Origin: JADJQU01 sp035490315
GTDB taxonomy: Bacteria; Planctomycetota; UBA1135; GCA-002686595
Assembly (NCBI GenBank): GCA_035490315.1
Contig: DATHET010000232.1
Span: forward strand, 1-44,511
DNA length: 44,511 bases
Reading direction: 5' to 3'
Part shown: one piece after another, positions 7,002-15,296 of the stretch
Layout: each line of letters opens with the position of its first letter
Numbering within the stretch: the first letter of the stretch is position 1
Translations under genes and position numbers: made by a program
The notes under the pieces: model-generated
What the model was told of the DNA's origin: nothing
Databases searched by the model: none
What the model saw: only the letters and a program-made list of their open reading frames with translations

Positions 7002-8498
7002 TTGGCACGCGTCGCCTTCGTCCTGACCACCTGCCACGAGTTCGAGGGCGTCAAGGTGCTCTCCGCGACCCTTCGCCAGCACGGCCACGTCACCGACTCG
7101 TTCATCACCTCGGAGGAGCCCGACTACTACCAGTCGGTGCTCGACTTCGAGCCCGATGTGATCGGCATCTATGCGACGACCGGGCAGGAGAAGTGGCCTT
7201 ACCCGTACATCAAGCGCTGGAAGAAGGTCCTGCCGCACTTGAAGGTCGTCATGGGCGGACCGCATCCGAGCCATGACCTCGAGCCGCTCGGCGAAGTCGG
7301 CATCGTCGACGCGACGATCAAGGCGGAAGCGGAATACGCGCTGCTCGACCTGGTCAATGCCTGGGAGTCCAACTCCTCGATCGAGTTCATCCCCAACATC
7401 GGCTTCCGCGACTCGAACGGCACACACGTCCAGAATCCGATCCGTCCGGTCGTCTCCAATCTCGATTCGCTGCCCTTCCCCGACGTCGATCCCTTCTACA
7501 AGTATCCGTTCCTGCGCCACAAGCGCGTGATGCAGGTCCATGCCAGCCGCGGCTGCCAGAATTCCTGCACCTATTGCTCGGTCGGCTTGATGAAGAAGGA
7601 ATGGATCTCGGGCAAGGCGGGCGAGAAATTCAATCGCGTCAAATCCGTCGATTACCTGTGCGAGGAGATGAATGACATCCTCGCGCGCTATCCCGGTTTC
7701 CGCATGGTCAACTTCGGCGACGCCGCGCTGAATATGGAGAGCGGCTGGGTCGCGGAGTTCGCGGACAAGTGGCCGGTGCGCGTGGGCCTGCCCTTCGCCT
7801 GCAACGTCAATATCAACCACCTCGACGAAGACGACATCATCAACCTGAAACGGGCCGGCTGCGTGTCGGTGCAGTTCGGGCTCGAGTCGGGCTCCGAGCA
7901 CGTGCGGCTCAAGATCTACAAGAAGGGCTACACCGACGAGGTCGTGTACAAGATCCCGCCGCTCCTGCGCAAGCACAAGCTGACCTATCGCACCAACAAC
8001 ATCATGGGCGGACCGGCGGAGACGCTCGACGACATGTTCGAGACCGTGCGCATGAACAAGCGCATCAAGCCCAACGGCTGCACGGTCCTGATCTACCGCG
8101 CGTTCAAGTCGACCGTGCTCGGTCAAGAGGACTACGCCCTGGGCCGCGTCGATCTCGCGCGCGACATCGGCCCGTCGATCCAGCACGACAGCCACATGAA
8201 GCGCGACGACCGCCGCGAAGTCGTCAATCTGCAGAAGCTGTTCAACATCGCGGTCTACGTCCCCGGCGGGATTCCGCTGGTCAAGCGACTGATCAAGCTT
8301 CCGCACAACCGGCTTTTCCAGGTCAGCCAGCTTTCGTTCCTCTGGTACCAGCACGCGGTGATCTCGGGCTATGGAATGCTCGACGACTTCCTGCTGGGCT
8401 TGAAGAACGCCGCACAGGTCTTGCAGCCCACGCGCGAGACCAAGAAACGCGAGAGCTTCCTCGATCACATGGACATCGGTTCCGACGCGGCCTTGTAA
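7002..8498 (+). CDS. B12-binding-type radical SAM protein
   Basis: 498 aa from a TTG at 7002; a purine-rich AAGAAGAG lies about 10 bases upstream and no better ATG exists before the conserved start ARVAFVLTTCHEF. Residues 1-135 look like the Rossmann-type cobalamin-binding domain of radical SAM enzymes (PDVIGIYATTG, VVMGGPHPS), though the DxHxxG cobalt-ligand motif is absent, as is common in this class. The radical SAM core follows, with the [4Fe-4S] motif CQNSCTYC (Cys185, 189, 192), then VNFGDAALNM and QFGLESGSEHVRLKI. Such proteins methylate or rearrange unactivated carbons; the substrate is unknown. It is followed after 45 bases by two secreted YCTAK-module genes on the same strand, which may be chance or a functional link. 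Confidence 0.85.
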   Translation: MARVAFVLTTCHEFEGVKVLSATLRQHGHVTDSFITSEEPDYYQSVLDFEPDVIGIYATTGQEKWPYPYIKRWKKVLPHLKVVMGGPHPSHDLEPLGEVGIVDATIKAEAEYALLDLVNAWESNSSIEFIPNIGFRDSNGTHVQNPIRPVVSNLDSLPFPDVDPFYKYPFLRHKRVMQVHASRGCQNSCTYCSVGLMKKEWISGKAGEKFNRVKSVDYLCEEMNDILARYPGFRMVNFGDAALNMESGWVAEFADKWPVRVGLPFACNVNINHLDEDDIINLKRAGCVSVQFGLESGSEHVRLKIYKKGYTDEVVYKIPPLLRKHKLTYRTNNIMGGPAETLDDMFETVRMNKRIKPNGCTVLIYRAFKSTVLGQEDYALGRVDLARDIGPSIQHDSHMKRDDRREVVNLQKLFNIAVYVPGGIPLVKRLIKLPHNRLFQVSQLSFLWYQHAVISGYGMLDDFLLGLKNAAQVLQPTRETKKRESFLDHMDIGSDAAL

Positions 8499-8543
8499 AC
8501 GAACAGGGCCCTCGGAGCCGACTCAACACCTTCAGGAGTCGAA

Positions 8544-9551
8544 ATGCGTTCGTCCCTTTTCCAATCGTCCCTGCTCCGCCGATCGATCCCGACTGCTCTC
8601 GTGCTCGCGCTGGTCGGCAGCGCCGCGCAAGCCCAGAGCATCGACGTGGATTTCGAGCTCGGAGGCGGCTGCGTTTTCTTCGGGACCACTCCGATCCGCG
8701 AGGAATATGCCCTGAAGGGAATGCACTTCAGCGGCCCATCGGCCCTCGATGGGGGCGCGATCCTCGATCAGTGCAGCAATTTCGGCATCAACGCGCACAG
8801 CGGCACGAGCTTTCTCGCGTTCAACACGATCAGCCAGATGTCCAACGGTGGAACTCCCATCGGTCCGGAGCGCGTCCATTTCGACCAGCGCATCACGCAA
8901 GCGCGGGTCTGGGTCGGCGACGGATCGGTCGTCTCGGTCACGATGGACGCCTTCGACGGCGTTTTCCTCGTCGGATCGAGCTCCGTGCAGACGCAGAACT
9001 GGGCGCAACTGGTCGTCAATGTGCCGGGCGGGTTCACGGACATCGTGTTCAGCTCGAATGCCGCGGACTTCCTGCTCGACGACTTGAGCGTCACTCCGGC
9101 TTCAGTCGTGACGTACTGCACGGCCAAGGTGAATTCCCTCGGTTGCACTCCCGCGATCGGATCGAGCGGCGGCCCGAGCGCCAGCGCCGGCGCGGGCTTC
9201 GTCGTCAGCGGCTCGAACGTGCGCAATCAGAAGCCAGGTCTCCTGCTCTACAGCGTCACCGGCCGCGCGGCCTCGCCGTTCCAGGGCGGAACCCTGTGTC
9301 TCGCGGCGCCGGTTCGACGCTCGACCGCGACGAACTCGGGCGGGACCGCGCTGCCTGCTTCGGACTGCAGCGGCGTGTATGCGATCGACATGAACGCCTT
9401 CGCGGTCGGCGCGCTCGGCGGCCATCCGGTGCCCGCGCTGACCGTCGTCGGCACGCTCGTCGATTGCCAGTTCTGGGGGCGCGATCCGGGCTTCCCCGCT
9501 CCGATGAACTCGACGCTGACCAACGCGCTGGAATATGTGATCGGCGTGTGA
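8544..9551 (+). CDS. Secreted protein with VDFE-type N-domain and YCTAK C-terminal module
   Basis: 335 aa, ATG with AGGAG five bases upstream. It has a signal peptide (TALVLALVGSAAQAQ). The mature N-domain begins SIDVDFELGGGC and contains REEYALKGMHFSGP, LDQCSNFGINAHSG and FLLDDLSV, a beta-sandwich style seen in exported proteins of environmental bacteria. The C-terminal module runs from YCTAKVNSLGC to ALEYVIGV. It is a tandem paralogue of the next gene, with both domains conserved. Function not known; extracellular or surface location is inferred from the signal peptide. Confidence 0.82.
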   Translation: MRSSLFQSSLLRRSIPTALVLALVGSAAQAQSIDVDFELGGGCVFFGTTPIREEYALKGMHFSGPSALDGGAILDQCSNFGINAHSGTSFLAFNTISQMSNGGTPIGPERVHFDQRITQARVWVGDGSVVSVTMDAFDGVFLVGSSSVQTQNWAQLVVNVPGGFTDIVFSSNAADFLLDDLSVTPASVVTYCTAKVNSLGCTPAIGSSGGPSASAGAGFVVSGSNVRNQKPGLLLYSVTGRAASPFQGGTLCLAAPVRRSTATNSGGTALPASDCSGVYAIDMNAFAVGALGGHPVPALTVVGTLVDCQFWGRDPGFPAPMNSTLTNALEYVIGV

Positions 9552-9591
9552 ACGTACGACCGATTCGACTCGAAAATCAGGGAGAAGTCCC

Positions 9592-10601
9592 ATGCTGTCC
9601 TTCCGCTTCCCGAAGTCGTCTCTCGCAAGTCCATTTCGACAGCCTTTGCGGCCGCGCTGATCTCGGGCGGCGTGACCGCTCAGACCATCGACGTGGATTT
9701 CGAGCTCTCCGCGCCCTGCGGCTTTGCCGGGACGACTCCGCTGCGCGAGGAGTACGCGCTGCTCGGCCTGCACTTCTTCGGGCCCGGTCCGTGGGACGGC
9801 GGCGCGGTGCTCGACCAGTGCGGTAATTTCGGCATCAGCCCGCGCAGCGGCGTGGACTTCCTCGCCTTCAACTCCGGCGGAGCCGGCTTGCCGAACAACG
9901 GAACGCCGCGCCCGCCCGAGGAGATCCAGTTCGATCAACGCATCACGCAAGCCTCGATCTGGGTCGGCTACGGATCGAGCGTGTCGGTCAGGATGGACGC
10001 CTTCGATGGTCCCTTGCTCGTCGGCACGAACACAGTGCAGACGCAGAACTGGGCGCAGCTGACGGTCAGCGCTCCGGGTGGCTTCACGCGTGTCGTCCTG
10101 ACCTCGCCGAGCACGGTTTTCGTGCTCGACGACTTGAGCCTCGTTCCGATCACGACCGTGGTCTACTGCACGGCCAAGCTGAATTCGATCGGCTGCCTGC
10201 CCGCGATCGGATCGACCGGCGCCCCGAGCGCCAGCCTCGGCTCCGGTTTTGTCGTCAGCGGCTCGAACGTGCGCAATCAGAAGCAGGGACTCTTGCTCTA
10301 CAGCGTCAGCGGCCGCGCCGCGACGCCGTTCCAGGGCGGGACCCTGTGCCTCGCGCCCTCGATCAAGCGCTCGTGCGGGATCAACTCCGGCGGAAGCGCG
10401 CTGCCAGCTTCGGACTGCAGCGGCGTCTACTCGCTCGACATGAATGCCTTCGCGGTCGGAGCCCTCGGCGGCCATCCCCTGCCCGCGCTCACGGTCCTCG
10501 GCACGCTCGTCGATTGTCAGCTCTGGGGACGCGATCCGGGCTTCCCTGCCCCGCAGAACACCACGCTGACCGACGCGCTGGAGTATTCGGTCGGGACTTG
10601 A
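9592..10601 (+). pseudogene. Frameshifted tandem paralogue: VDFE N-domain plus YCTAK module
   Basis: The ATG at 9592 has a good Shine-Dalgarno (GGAGAAG at 9581-9587) and starts MLSFRFPKSS, matching the basic start of the upstream paralogue, but that frame stops at 9658-9660. The rest of a proper signal peptide (RKSISTAFAAALISGGVTAQ) and the whole mature protein lie in another frame that runs to 10601. Removing one CT pair from the TCTCTC tract at 9619-9624 joins the two perfectly. The mature part is intact: TIDVDFELSAPCG, LDQCGNFGISPRSG, then the module from YCTAKLNS to ALEYSVGT. Intact downstream coding suggests a recent mutation, a reversible on/off repeat or an assembly error. The in-frame GTG at 9672 would make a protein without an export signal. 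Confidence 0.78.
9619..9624 (+). repeat. CT dinucleotide tract at the frameshift site
   Basis: TCTCTC; one unit fewer restores the reading frame from the ATG at 9592 through the signal peptide into the mature protein. The tract is short for classical phase variation. Confidence 0.7.
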
Positions 10602-10656
10602 GCGCGATCGAGCACGGCCTCTGAAACCGGGCGGAAAAAGCCCTGATTCCAGGTAG

Positions 10657-10675
10657 ATTCCGCGCGTAGCGGAAT
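10657..10675 (+). terminator. Small hairpin in the gap 10602-10789
   Basis: 7-bp perfect stem ATTCCGC (10657-10663) with GCGGAAT (10669-10675) and a 5-base loop, 56 bases after the frameshifted paralogue. No T run. The rest of this 188-bp gap shows nothing clear and presumably holds the promoter of the gene at 10790. Confidence 0.35.
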
Positions 10676-10789
10676 TCCTGAACCACCGGTAGGATCGACT
10701 CAGCGCGGGCTCAGGAGCACTCCTTGAATTCCAGGGGGGGTGGGCTCGCCGTCCCTTGAAGTCATGCTTCACTCACGAAGCATCCGCAA

Positions 10790-11833
10790 ATGAAATCGTC
10801 CTACTCAGTTTGCAAGACACTTGTCCTCGCTGGTGCCTTCCTCGCTACATCCGGTTCACTCTTCGCGCAGACTTTGAACGCGAATCCGGGTCCCGCCAAC
10901 AACGGGGGATCCGCGACCTGGGCAATCTTTTTCGACGTGACCGCGACGTCGGGACCCTTGACGATCACCGAGATGACCTCGGCGAACACAGGCGGCGCGA
11001 ATGTCGCGTTCAACGTCGAGGTCTTCACCCGCGTCGGCACGGCCTTGGGTGGACCGGTGTCCACGGGGCCCGGCAGCTCTTCGGCGGGTTGGACTTCCCT
11101 GGGTACCGTGCCCGCCACACAGGGCCCAGTGGCCAGCGGCGTGTCCCTTCCGATCGACATCCCCGACATCGTGCTGGCCCAAGGTCAGCTCACCGGCGTC
11201 GCGGTCAGGTTCACCACCGTCGGGCCGCGCTACTTCGGCACGGGCACGCCGCCGATCGGAACTTACTTCGATGCGAACCTGACCTTGGCCACCGGTGAGT
11301 CGCGCAGCGCGCCGTTCACGCCGACGGGCTCGTTCTTCACGTCGCGCGAGCTGGTGGGCTCGCTGACCTACATCGCCGGAGGCGGCGGCCCGACGGTGTA
11401 TTGCACGGCCAAGCTCAATTCCCTGGGTTGCACTCCGACGATCAGCTCCAGCGGGACTTCCAGCGCGACGGCGGGTTCCGGATTCACGATCAGCGCCAGC
11501 AACGTGATCAACAACAAGCCGGGTCTTTTGATCTACTCCAACAACGGCCAGGCCGCGACGCCTTTCCTGGGCGGAACACTGTGCATGAACGGTCCGGTGC
11601 GCCGCTCGAGCGCGCTGGGCTCGGCAGGCAATCCTCCCCCGAACGATTGCTCGGGTGTCTACTCGATCGACATGAATGCCTTCGCGGTCGGAGCCCTCGG
11701 CGGGATTCCGGCGGCTTACTTGACGAGCGCTGGCACCGTGGTCGACTCGCAGTTCTGGGGTCGCGACAATGGCTTCGCGCCGCCGGACAACGCGACCTTG
11801 TCCGACGCGCTGGAGTTCACGGTCGGACCGTGA
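10790..11833 (+). CDS. Secreted protein with beta-rich N-domain and YCTAK C-terminal module
   Basis: 347 aa with signal peptide (TLVLAGAFLATSGSLFAQ). The N-domain (about residues 28-200; TLNANPGPANNGGSATWAIF, FFDVTATSGPLTITEM) differs from those of the neighbouring paralogues, while the C-terminal module from YCTAKLNSLGCTPTI to ALEFTVGP is shared. Its last 52 residues are almost the same as the truncated gene at the left edge of the window, so the two are close paralogues. An intrinsic terminator follows 19 bases after the stop. Function unknown. Confidence 0.82.
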   Translation: MKSSYSVCKTLVLAGAFLATSGSLFAQTLNANPGPANNGGSATWAIFFDVTATSGPLTITEMTSANTGGANVAFNVEVFTRVGTALGGPVSTGPGSSSAGWTSLGTVPATQGPVASGVSLPIDIPDIVLAQGQLTGVAVRFTTVGPRYFGTGTPPIGTYFDANLTLATGESRSAPFTPTGSFFTSRELVGSLTYIAGGGGPTVYCTAKLNSLGCTPTISSSGTSSATAGSGFTISASNVINNKPGLLIYSNNGQAATPFLGGTLCMNGPVRRSSALGSAGNPPPNDCSGVYSIDMNAFAVGALGGIPAAYLTSAGTVVDSQFWGRDNGFAPPDNATLSDALEFTVGP

Positions 11834-11852
11834 TCGTCGGCTGATCCAAACG

Positions 11853-11889
11853 ACGGCCGCATCGACGCGAGTCGATGCGGCCGTTTTTT
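11853..11889 (+). terminator. Strong intrinsic terminator
   Basis: Perfect 14-bp stem (ACGGCCGCATCGAC at 11853-11866, complement at 11871-11884), GCGA tetraloop, followed by a run of six T (11884-11889). It is the clearest rho-independent terminator in the window and ends the YCTAK-module gene 19 bases earlier. Confidence 0.92.
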
Positions 11890-11936
11890 CGTCGTGCGCG
11901 AGTGCGCTCGCCAGCTCCCACCGCCCGAAAACGAGC

Positions 11937-11968
11937 GCGGCCGCGCCGGGAAATCCCGACGCGGCCGC
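11937..11968 (-). terminator. Hairpin terminator of the TlpA-like gene
   Basis: Arms 11937-11951 and 11954-11968 pair with a single imperfection (C11946 opposite A11959), which is a G-U wobble only in the minus-strand RNA. That, and the T-rich stretch following on the minus strand, points to use by the gene ending at 11995. Confidence 0.72.
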
Positions 11969-11994
11969 ATGATCAGTCTCCGAACGCCGAAGAC

Positions 11995-13119
11995 TTACTT
12001 CTTCGACTTCGCTTCCGCGACGAGCGCGTCGACTTCCTTGTCGATGACCTCGTCGCCCGGGCTTCCGAGCCAGTAGTTGCGGATTACGCCCTGGGCATCG
12101 AGCAGGTAGAGCGTCGGATAGCCCCGCACATTCCATTTCGCCGGGATCTCCGCCTTGTTCGGCGCGCCCAGCATCGCGTGGCGCCAGTTGAGTCCATCGT
12201 CCTTGAATCGCTTGGTCAGCTCTTCGACTTTGTCCGAGTCCGTGTTCATGCCGATCAGAGCGAAAGGTTCGTTGGCCAGACGCTTCACGAGCGTCTTTTC
12301 GTGTGGCAGCATCGCCACACATCCGCCTCACCAGTAGCCCCAGAAATCGACGAGCACGACCTTGCCCTTGTAGTCGGACAGCTTGAATTTCGCGCCGGCT
12401 TCATCGGTCGCCTGGAAGTCCGGGCAGGGCATGCCCGGCTGCAGCTTCTCCATCTTGAACAGCGTCGCTTCGGCGCGCGCGAGGTAGCTCTTGGCTTCCT
12501 TGACGTCGGCGAAATCCTTCTGCACGCGCTTCAGCAAGGCCTGGCCCTCGGCCTGGGCGGCCTTGTCCTCCTTCCCGCCGAGCAGCACGCCGAGCGAGAA
12601 CATCGCAGCGGCTTGCACGCTCTTGTGCGGCGACTTCTCGATCAGGGTGCGCAGGGTCTTCTCGACCCTGGTTCCCTCGAGACCCATGTCGCCCAGATTC
12701 GCGGCGATGTCCTTCCACGCGGGCGAGGTGAGGTGCTTCTCGACCAGTGCGTCGAGCGCGACGACCGCGAGCTCCTTGTTTCCGATCTGCGGCGCATGGG
12801 ACAGCACGAAGCTCCAGGCCTCGGCCGCCGTCTCCGTGCCCGCCGTCGCCTCGGCGAGCCCGCGAGCCTCGGTGCAGGCATCGCGGATCAGCGTCTTGTA
12901 ATCCTCGTACAACGAATTGCGCTCGGCATCGGTGCCAGCCTCGTTCATCCGCTCGCGCAGGTCCGCGAGCTCGGTTTCGAGCGTCTCTTTCATGCGCTCG
13001 AGCTTCTGCGCGGGTTCCGCTGGCGCCGGATTCTGTCCGGCAAGCCAGGCAGGCGCCGCGCACAGCGCGAGCGAAGCCAGCCACACGTGCGCGCCTGTGC
13101 GCTTCAGTGTGTGTTTCAT
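11995..13119 (-). CDS. Periplasmic TlpA-like thioredoxin, probable selenoprotein (in-frame TGA at Sec264)
   Basis: The ATG at 13119 is preceded by AAGGAG at 5 bases. It has a signal peptide (VWLASLALCAAPAWLAGQ), a helical region (residues 30-220) and a C-terminal TlpA/AhpC-type thioredoxin domain: GMPCPDFQATDEAGAKFKL, GKVVLVDFWGYW, then TGA (12330-12328), then GGCVAMLPHEKTLVKRL. The TGA sits exactly where TlpA proteins have the first Cys of WCxxC, and the second Cys (267) is present, giving UGGC. Coding continues in frame for 110 residues with normal family features (YPTLYLLDAQGVI) to TAA at 11995. Two hairpins follow the TGA and could act as a bacterial SECIS. Selenocysteine in thioredoxin-fold UxxC proteins is established; here it is inferred. 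A nonsense mutation is the main alternative. SelA/B/C/D genes are not in the window. Confidence 0.82.
12278..12320 (-). promoter_or_regulatory. Candidate bacterial SECIS hairpins after the in-frame TGA
   Basis: On the minus strand, 7 bases after the TGA, comes a 7-bp perfect stem GTGTGGC/GCCACAC (12320-12301) with loop GATGCT; the loop starts 14 bases after the TGA, slightly closer than the usual range. A second 7-bp hairpin AGACGCT/AGCGTCT (12296-12278) has loop CGTGA, with a GU, starting 38 bases after the TGA. Either could bind SelB; which one, if any, cannot be decided by eye. Confidence 0.5.
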
Positions 13120-13140
13120 GATCACTCCTTAGGAACAGTC

Positions 13141-13162
13141 CGTGAGGCTGGTCGGCCTCACG
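13141..13162 (-). promoter_or_regulatory. Hairpin in the divergent gap before the TlpA-like gene
   Basis: 8-bp perfect stem CGTGAGGC (13141-13148) / GCCTCACG (13155-13162) with loop TGGTCG, about 20 bases upstream of the start codon at 13119 and just before its Shine-Dalgarno. It could be a leader structure or an operator in the shared promoter region with the histidine kinase gene. Confidence 0.35.
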
Positions 13163-13250
13163 CACGGATATCGACACGCGAGAGTGGGATCCGTGTGGAT
13201 TCGCAAAGGGCTCCGCGTGTCCTCGGACGCGCACATGATAGGGCGGGGCC

Positions 13251-15296
13251 GTGCCAGGAGGTCCAGCGGGAGCGACGATTGACGTTCTCGAACATTCGCG
13301 TAACGCTCGCAGTGTGTCCCGACGCTCCATGGCCCTGGCGCTGGTCGCCGCCTTCCTCGTGCCCACCCTTCTTTTGGGGTGGATCGGTCTGGGTTCGCTG
13401 CGCGAGGAAACGCGGCGCGGAGCGGAGCGATACCGCGCGCAGGCCGAGACGATCGCGCAGGCGGTCGAAGCCGAAATCGGGCGCACGCTGGGAGAGCTGG
13501 GGGAAGGTCGCGGCGAGCTCGATCCTCTCGCACTTGCCTTCGGCCTCGATGGAACCTGGCAGGGCGAGACGCTCGAAGCTGGGCGGCCCAGAGTCGACGG
13601 CGACTCGCTGACTTTCGCCGCGGTGAGCAGCGAGACCGATCGGCTGCAGGCTCAGGGCAACGCGGAATCCGCGGTCGCGTATCTCCAAGACGCGGCGTCG
13701 AAGACCGAGGACGGCGAGCTGATCGCCTGGACGCTCGACACGCGCGCGGCTTTCCTGGATCAGCTCGGTCGAGCCGACGAAGCGCGCGCGGCCCGCAGCG
13801 ATCTGATCGCGCGCTTTCCTCTGGCGCGCAATGCCAGCGGGCTGGTTCGAGCTTTCGCTGCACGGCGCGCGCTGGCGGACACGCAACCCGATCCGCTGGC
13901 GGCGCTCCTCGAGCTGTACGCGGACGCCAGCGCCGATGACACCGCGCCCGAGCAGACTGCGACGTCGGAGTTCCTGCGGCAGCTGCGTCTGGATCTGGAG
14001 CTGAGGATCCCGGCTGCGGATCCGCACCGAGCAACCTTGGAAGCCGCCGATCGCGCGGACGCCGCGCGCGCGAGGCTGCGCATCTGGCTCGCGACGCTGC
14101 GCGAAGGACCGAGCGACTGGGTCGCGCGCGGAGCCGAGGGAGGCAGCGCGGTCTTCGAAGCGACGCGATCTTCGATTCCGTCCGCCAATCCGCGCTCGGT
14201 CGAAGCTCCGCTCGATCCTGCGCGCCCCGGCGACGGCAAATTCGTGGTCGCCCTCACCCCCGCGGGCGATGGATGGAAGGGCGGCGCGCTCGAGCTCGAC
14301 CTGGTCTTCGGGCGCGCGCGAGAGATTGCCGCGCAGGATCCCGCGATCAAAAGCCTCGGTTTCCTGCCCGCGATCAGCAGGAAGCAGGAGTCGGCCGCGG
14401 ACGCGAGCGCGCGGCTCGAGCTCGCTTCTCCGCTCGACGACTACGCCATCCTGGTGCGCGGCGGCGATATGGCGCACTTCGTCGCGGGCGAGCGGCGGCG
14501 CTTCGCGCTGGTCGCCGGCCTGGTGCTGCTCGCGATCCTCACGGCCGGCGTCGCGGGCTGGCTGTCCTTGCGGGCGATCGCGCGCGAGATCGAGGCGGCG
14601 CGCGGCAGAGAGGCTTTCGTCGCGGCGGTCACGCACGAATTGAAGACGCCGCTCGCGGCCATCCGACTCTTCGCCGAGATGCTCGAGCACGGCGACGTCG
14701 AGCCAGCGAAAGTGCGCGAGTTCGGCGCGCGCACGGTCCACGAATCGGATCGCCTGGCGCGGCTCGTCGATTCGGTGCTCGATCTCGCGCGCATCGAGCA
14801 CACGGGAACTCTGGCGGTAAAGTCGGACGTCGATCTCGGCGTGGTGTGCGCCTCCGCGATCCGGATCGTCGAGGACGTGGCGCGCGAGCGCGGATTCACG
14901 ATCGTCCTGCGGCCGGGAGCTTCGCACTTGCGCGTCAGCGGCGACGCCGAGGCCTTGACGCGAGCCATGGTCAACCTGCTCGACAACGCGCTCAAGTACG
15001 CGGACCACCCGCACACGATCGAAGTCGAGATTGCGCGCATCGGCGAGGACAAAGTCGAAGTCGCCGTGCTCGACCGCGGTCGAGGCGTTCCGGAGACGGA
15101 GCGCGCGCGGATCTTCGAGGCGTTCCGGCGCGTGGGCAGCGAAATGACGCGCGACCGTCCCGGTGTCGGCCTCGGACTCGCGCTCGTGGCTCGGATTGCC
15201 GCGGCCCACGGCGGTCGAGCGGTGTGCGAAGTGCGCGAGGGCGGGGGAAGTCGCTTTGCGCTGATCCTTCCGATCGCTAGAGAGGTGATCGCGTGA
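13251..15296 (+). CDS. Sensor histidine kinase
   Basis: 681 aa from the GTG at 13251; GTG 13314 or ATG 13329 would start just before the first membrane helix and are equally possible. There are two transmembrane helices (about residues 27-47, MALALVAAFLVPTLLLG, and 417-440, ALVAGLVLLAILTAGVAGW) flanking a 370-residue periplasmic sensor region of unknown fold. Then come the dimerisation/phosphoacceptor helix with His462 (AAVTHELKTPLAAI), the N box NLLDNALKYAD, the G1 box DRGRGVPE and the G2 box GVGLGLAL. It autophosphorylates and passes phosphate to the regulator encoded next, with which it overlaps by four bases (GTGA). The signal sensed is unknown. Confidence 0.92.
   Translation: MPGGPAGATIDVLEHSRNARSVSRRSMALALVAAFLVPTLLLGWIGLGSLREETRRGAERYRAQAETIAQAVEAEIGRTLGELGEGRGELDPLALAFGLDGTWQGETLEAGRPRVDGDSLTFAAVSSETDRLQAQGNAESAVAYLQDAASKTEDGELIAWTLDTRAAFLDQLGRADEARAARSDLIARFPLARNASGLVRAFAARRALADTQPDPLAALLELYADASADDTAPEQTATSEFLRQLRLDLELRIPAADPHRATLEAADRADAARARLRIWLATLREGPSDWVARGAEGGSAVFEATRSSIPSANPRSVEAPLDPARPGDGKFVVALTPAGDGWKGGALELDLVFGRAREIAAQDPAIKSLGFLPAISRKQESAADASARLELASPLDDYAILVRGGDMAHFVAGERRRFALVAGLVLLAILTAGVAGWLSLRAIAREIEAARGREAFVAAVTHELKTPLAAIRLFAEMLEHGDVEPAKVREFGARTVHESDRLARLVDSVLDLARIEHTGTLAVKSDVDLGVVCASAIRIVEDVARERGFTIVLRPGASHLRVSGDAEALTRAMVNLLDNALKYADHPHTIEVEIARIGEDKVEVAVLDRGRGVPETERARIFEAFRRVGSEMTRDRPGVGLGLALVARIAAAHGGRAVCEVREGGGSRFALILPIAREVIA

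Noticed and set aside
7002..7400. Canonical cobalamin-binding DxHxxG motif in the radical SAM protein
   Set aside because: Not present in the N-terminal domain; only the fold pattern supports B12 binding.
6462..8468. Long open frames antisense to real genes (for example 668 codons here, also 9102-10772 and 11875-13611)
   Set aside because: They mirror true coding regions with recognisable domains on the other strand; their translations are Arg/Ala/Asp-rich without domains. High GC removes stop codons and creates such shadows.
9672..10601. GTG at 9672 as the true start of the second paralogue
   Set aside because: It lies inside the expected signal peptide and has no Shine-Dalgarno, while the ATG at 9592 has GGAGAAG and the matching basic start.
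12328..12330. Ordinary stop codon ending the TlpA-like protein, with a separate small gene downstream
   Set aside because: The protein would end inside the active-site motif, and the downstream part has no start or ribosome site before the second redox Cys; the frame and family features continue without a break. A plain nonsense mutation remains possible.
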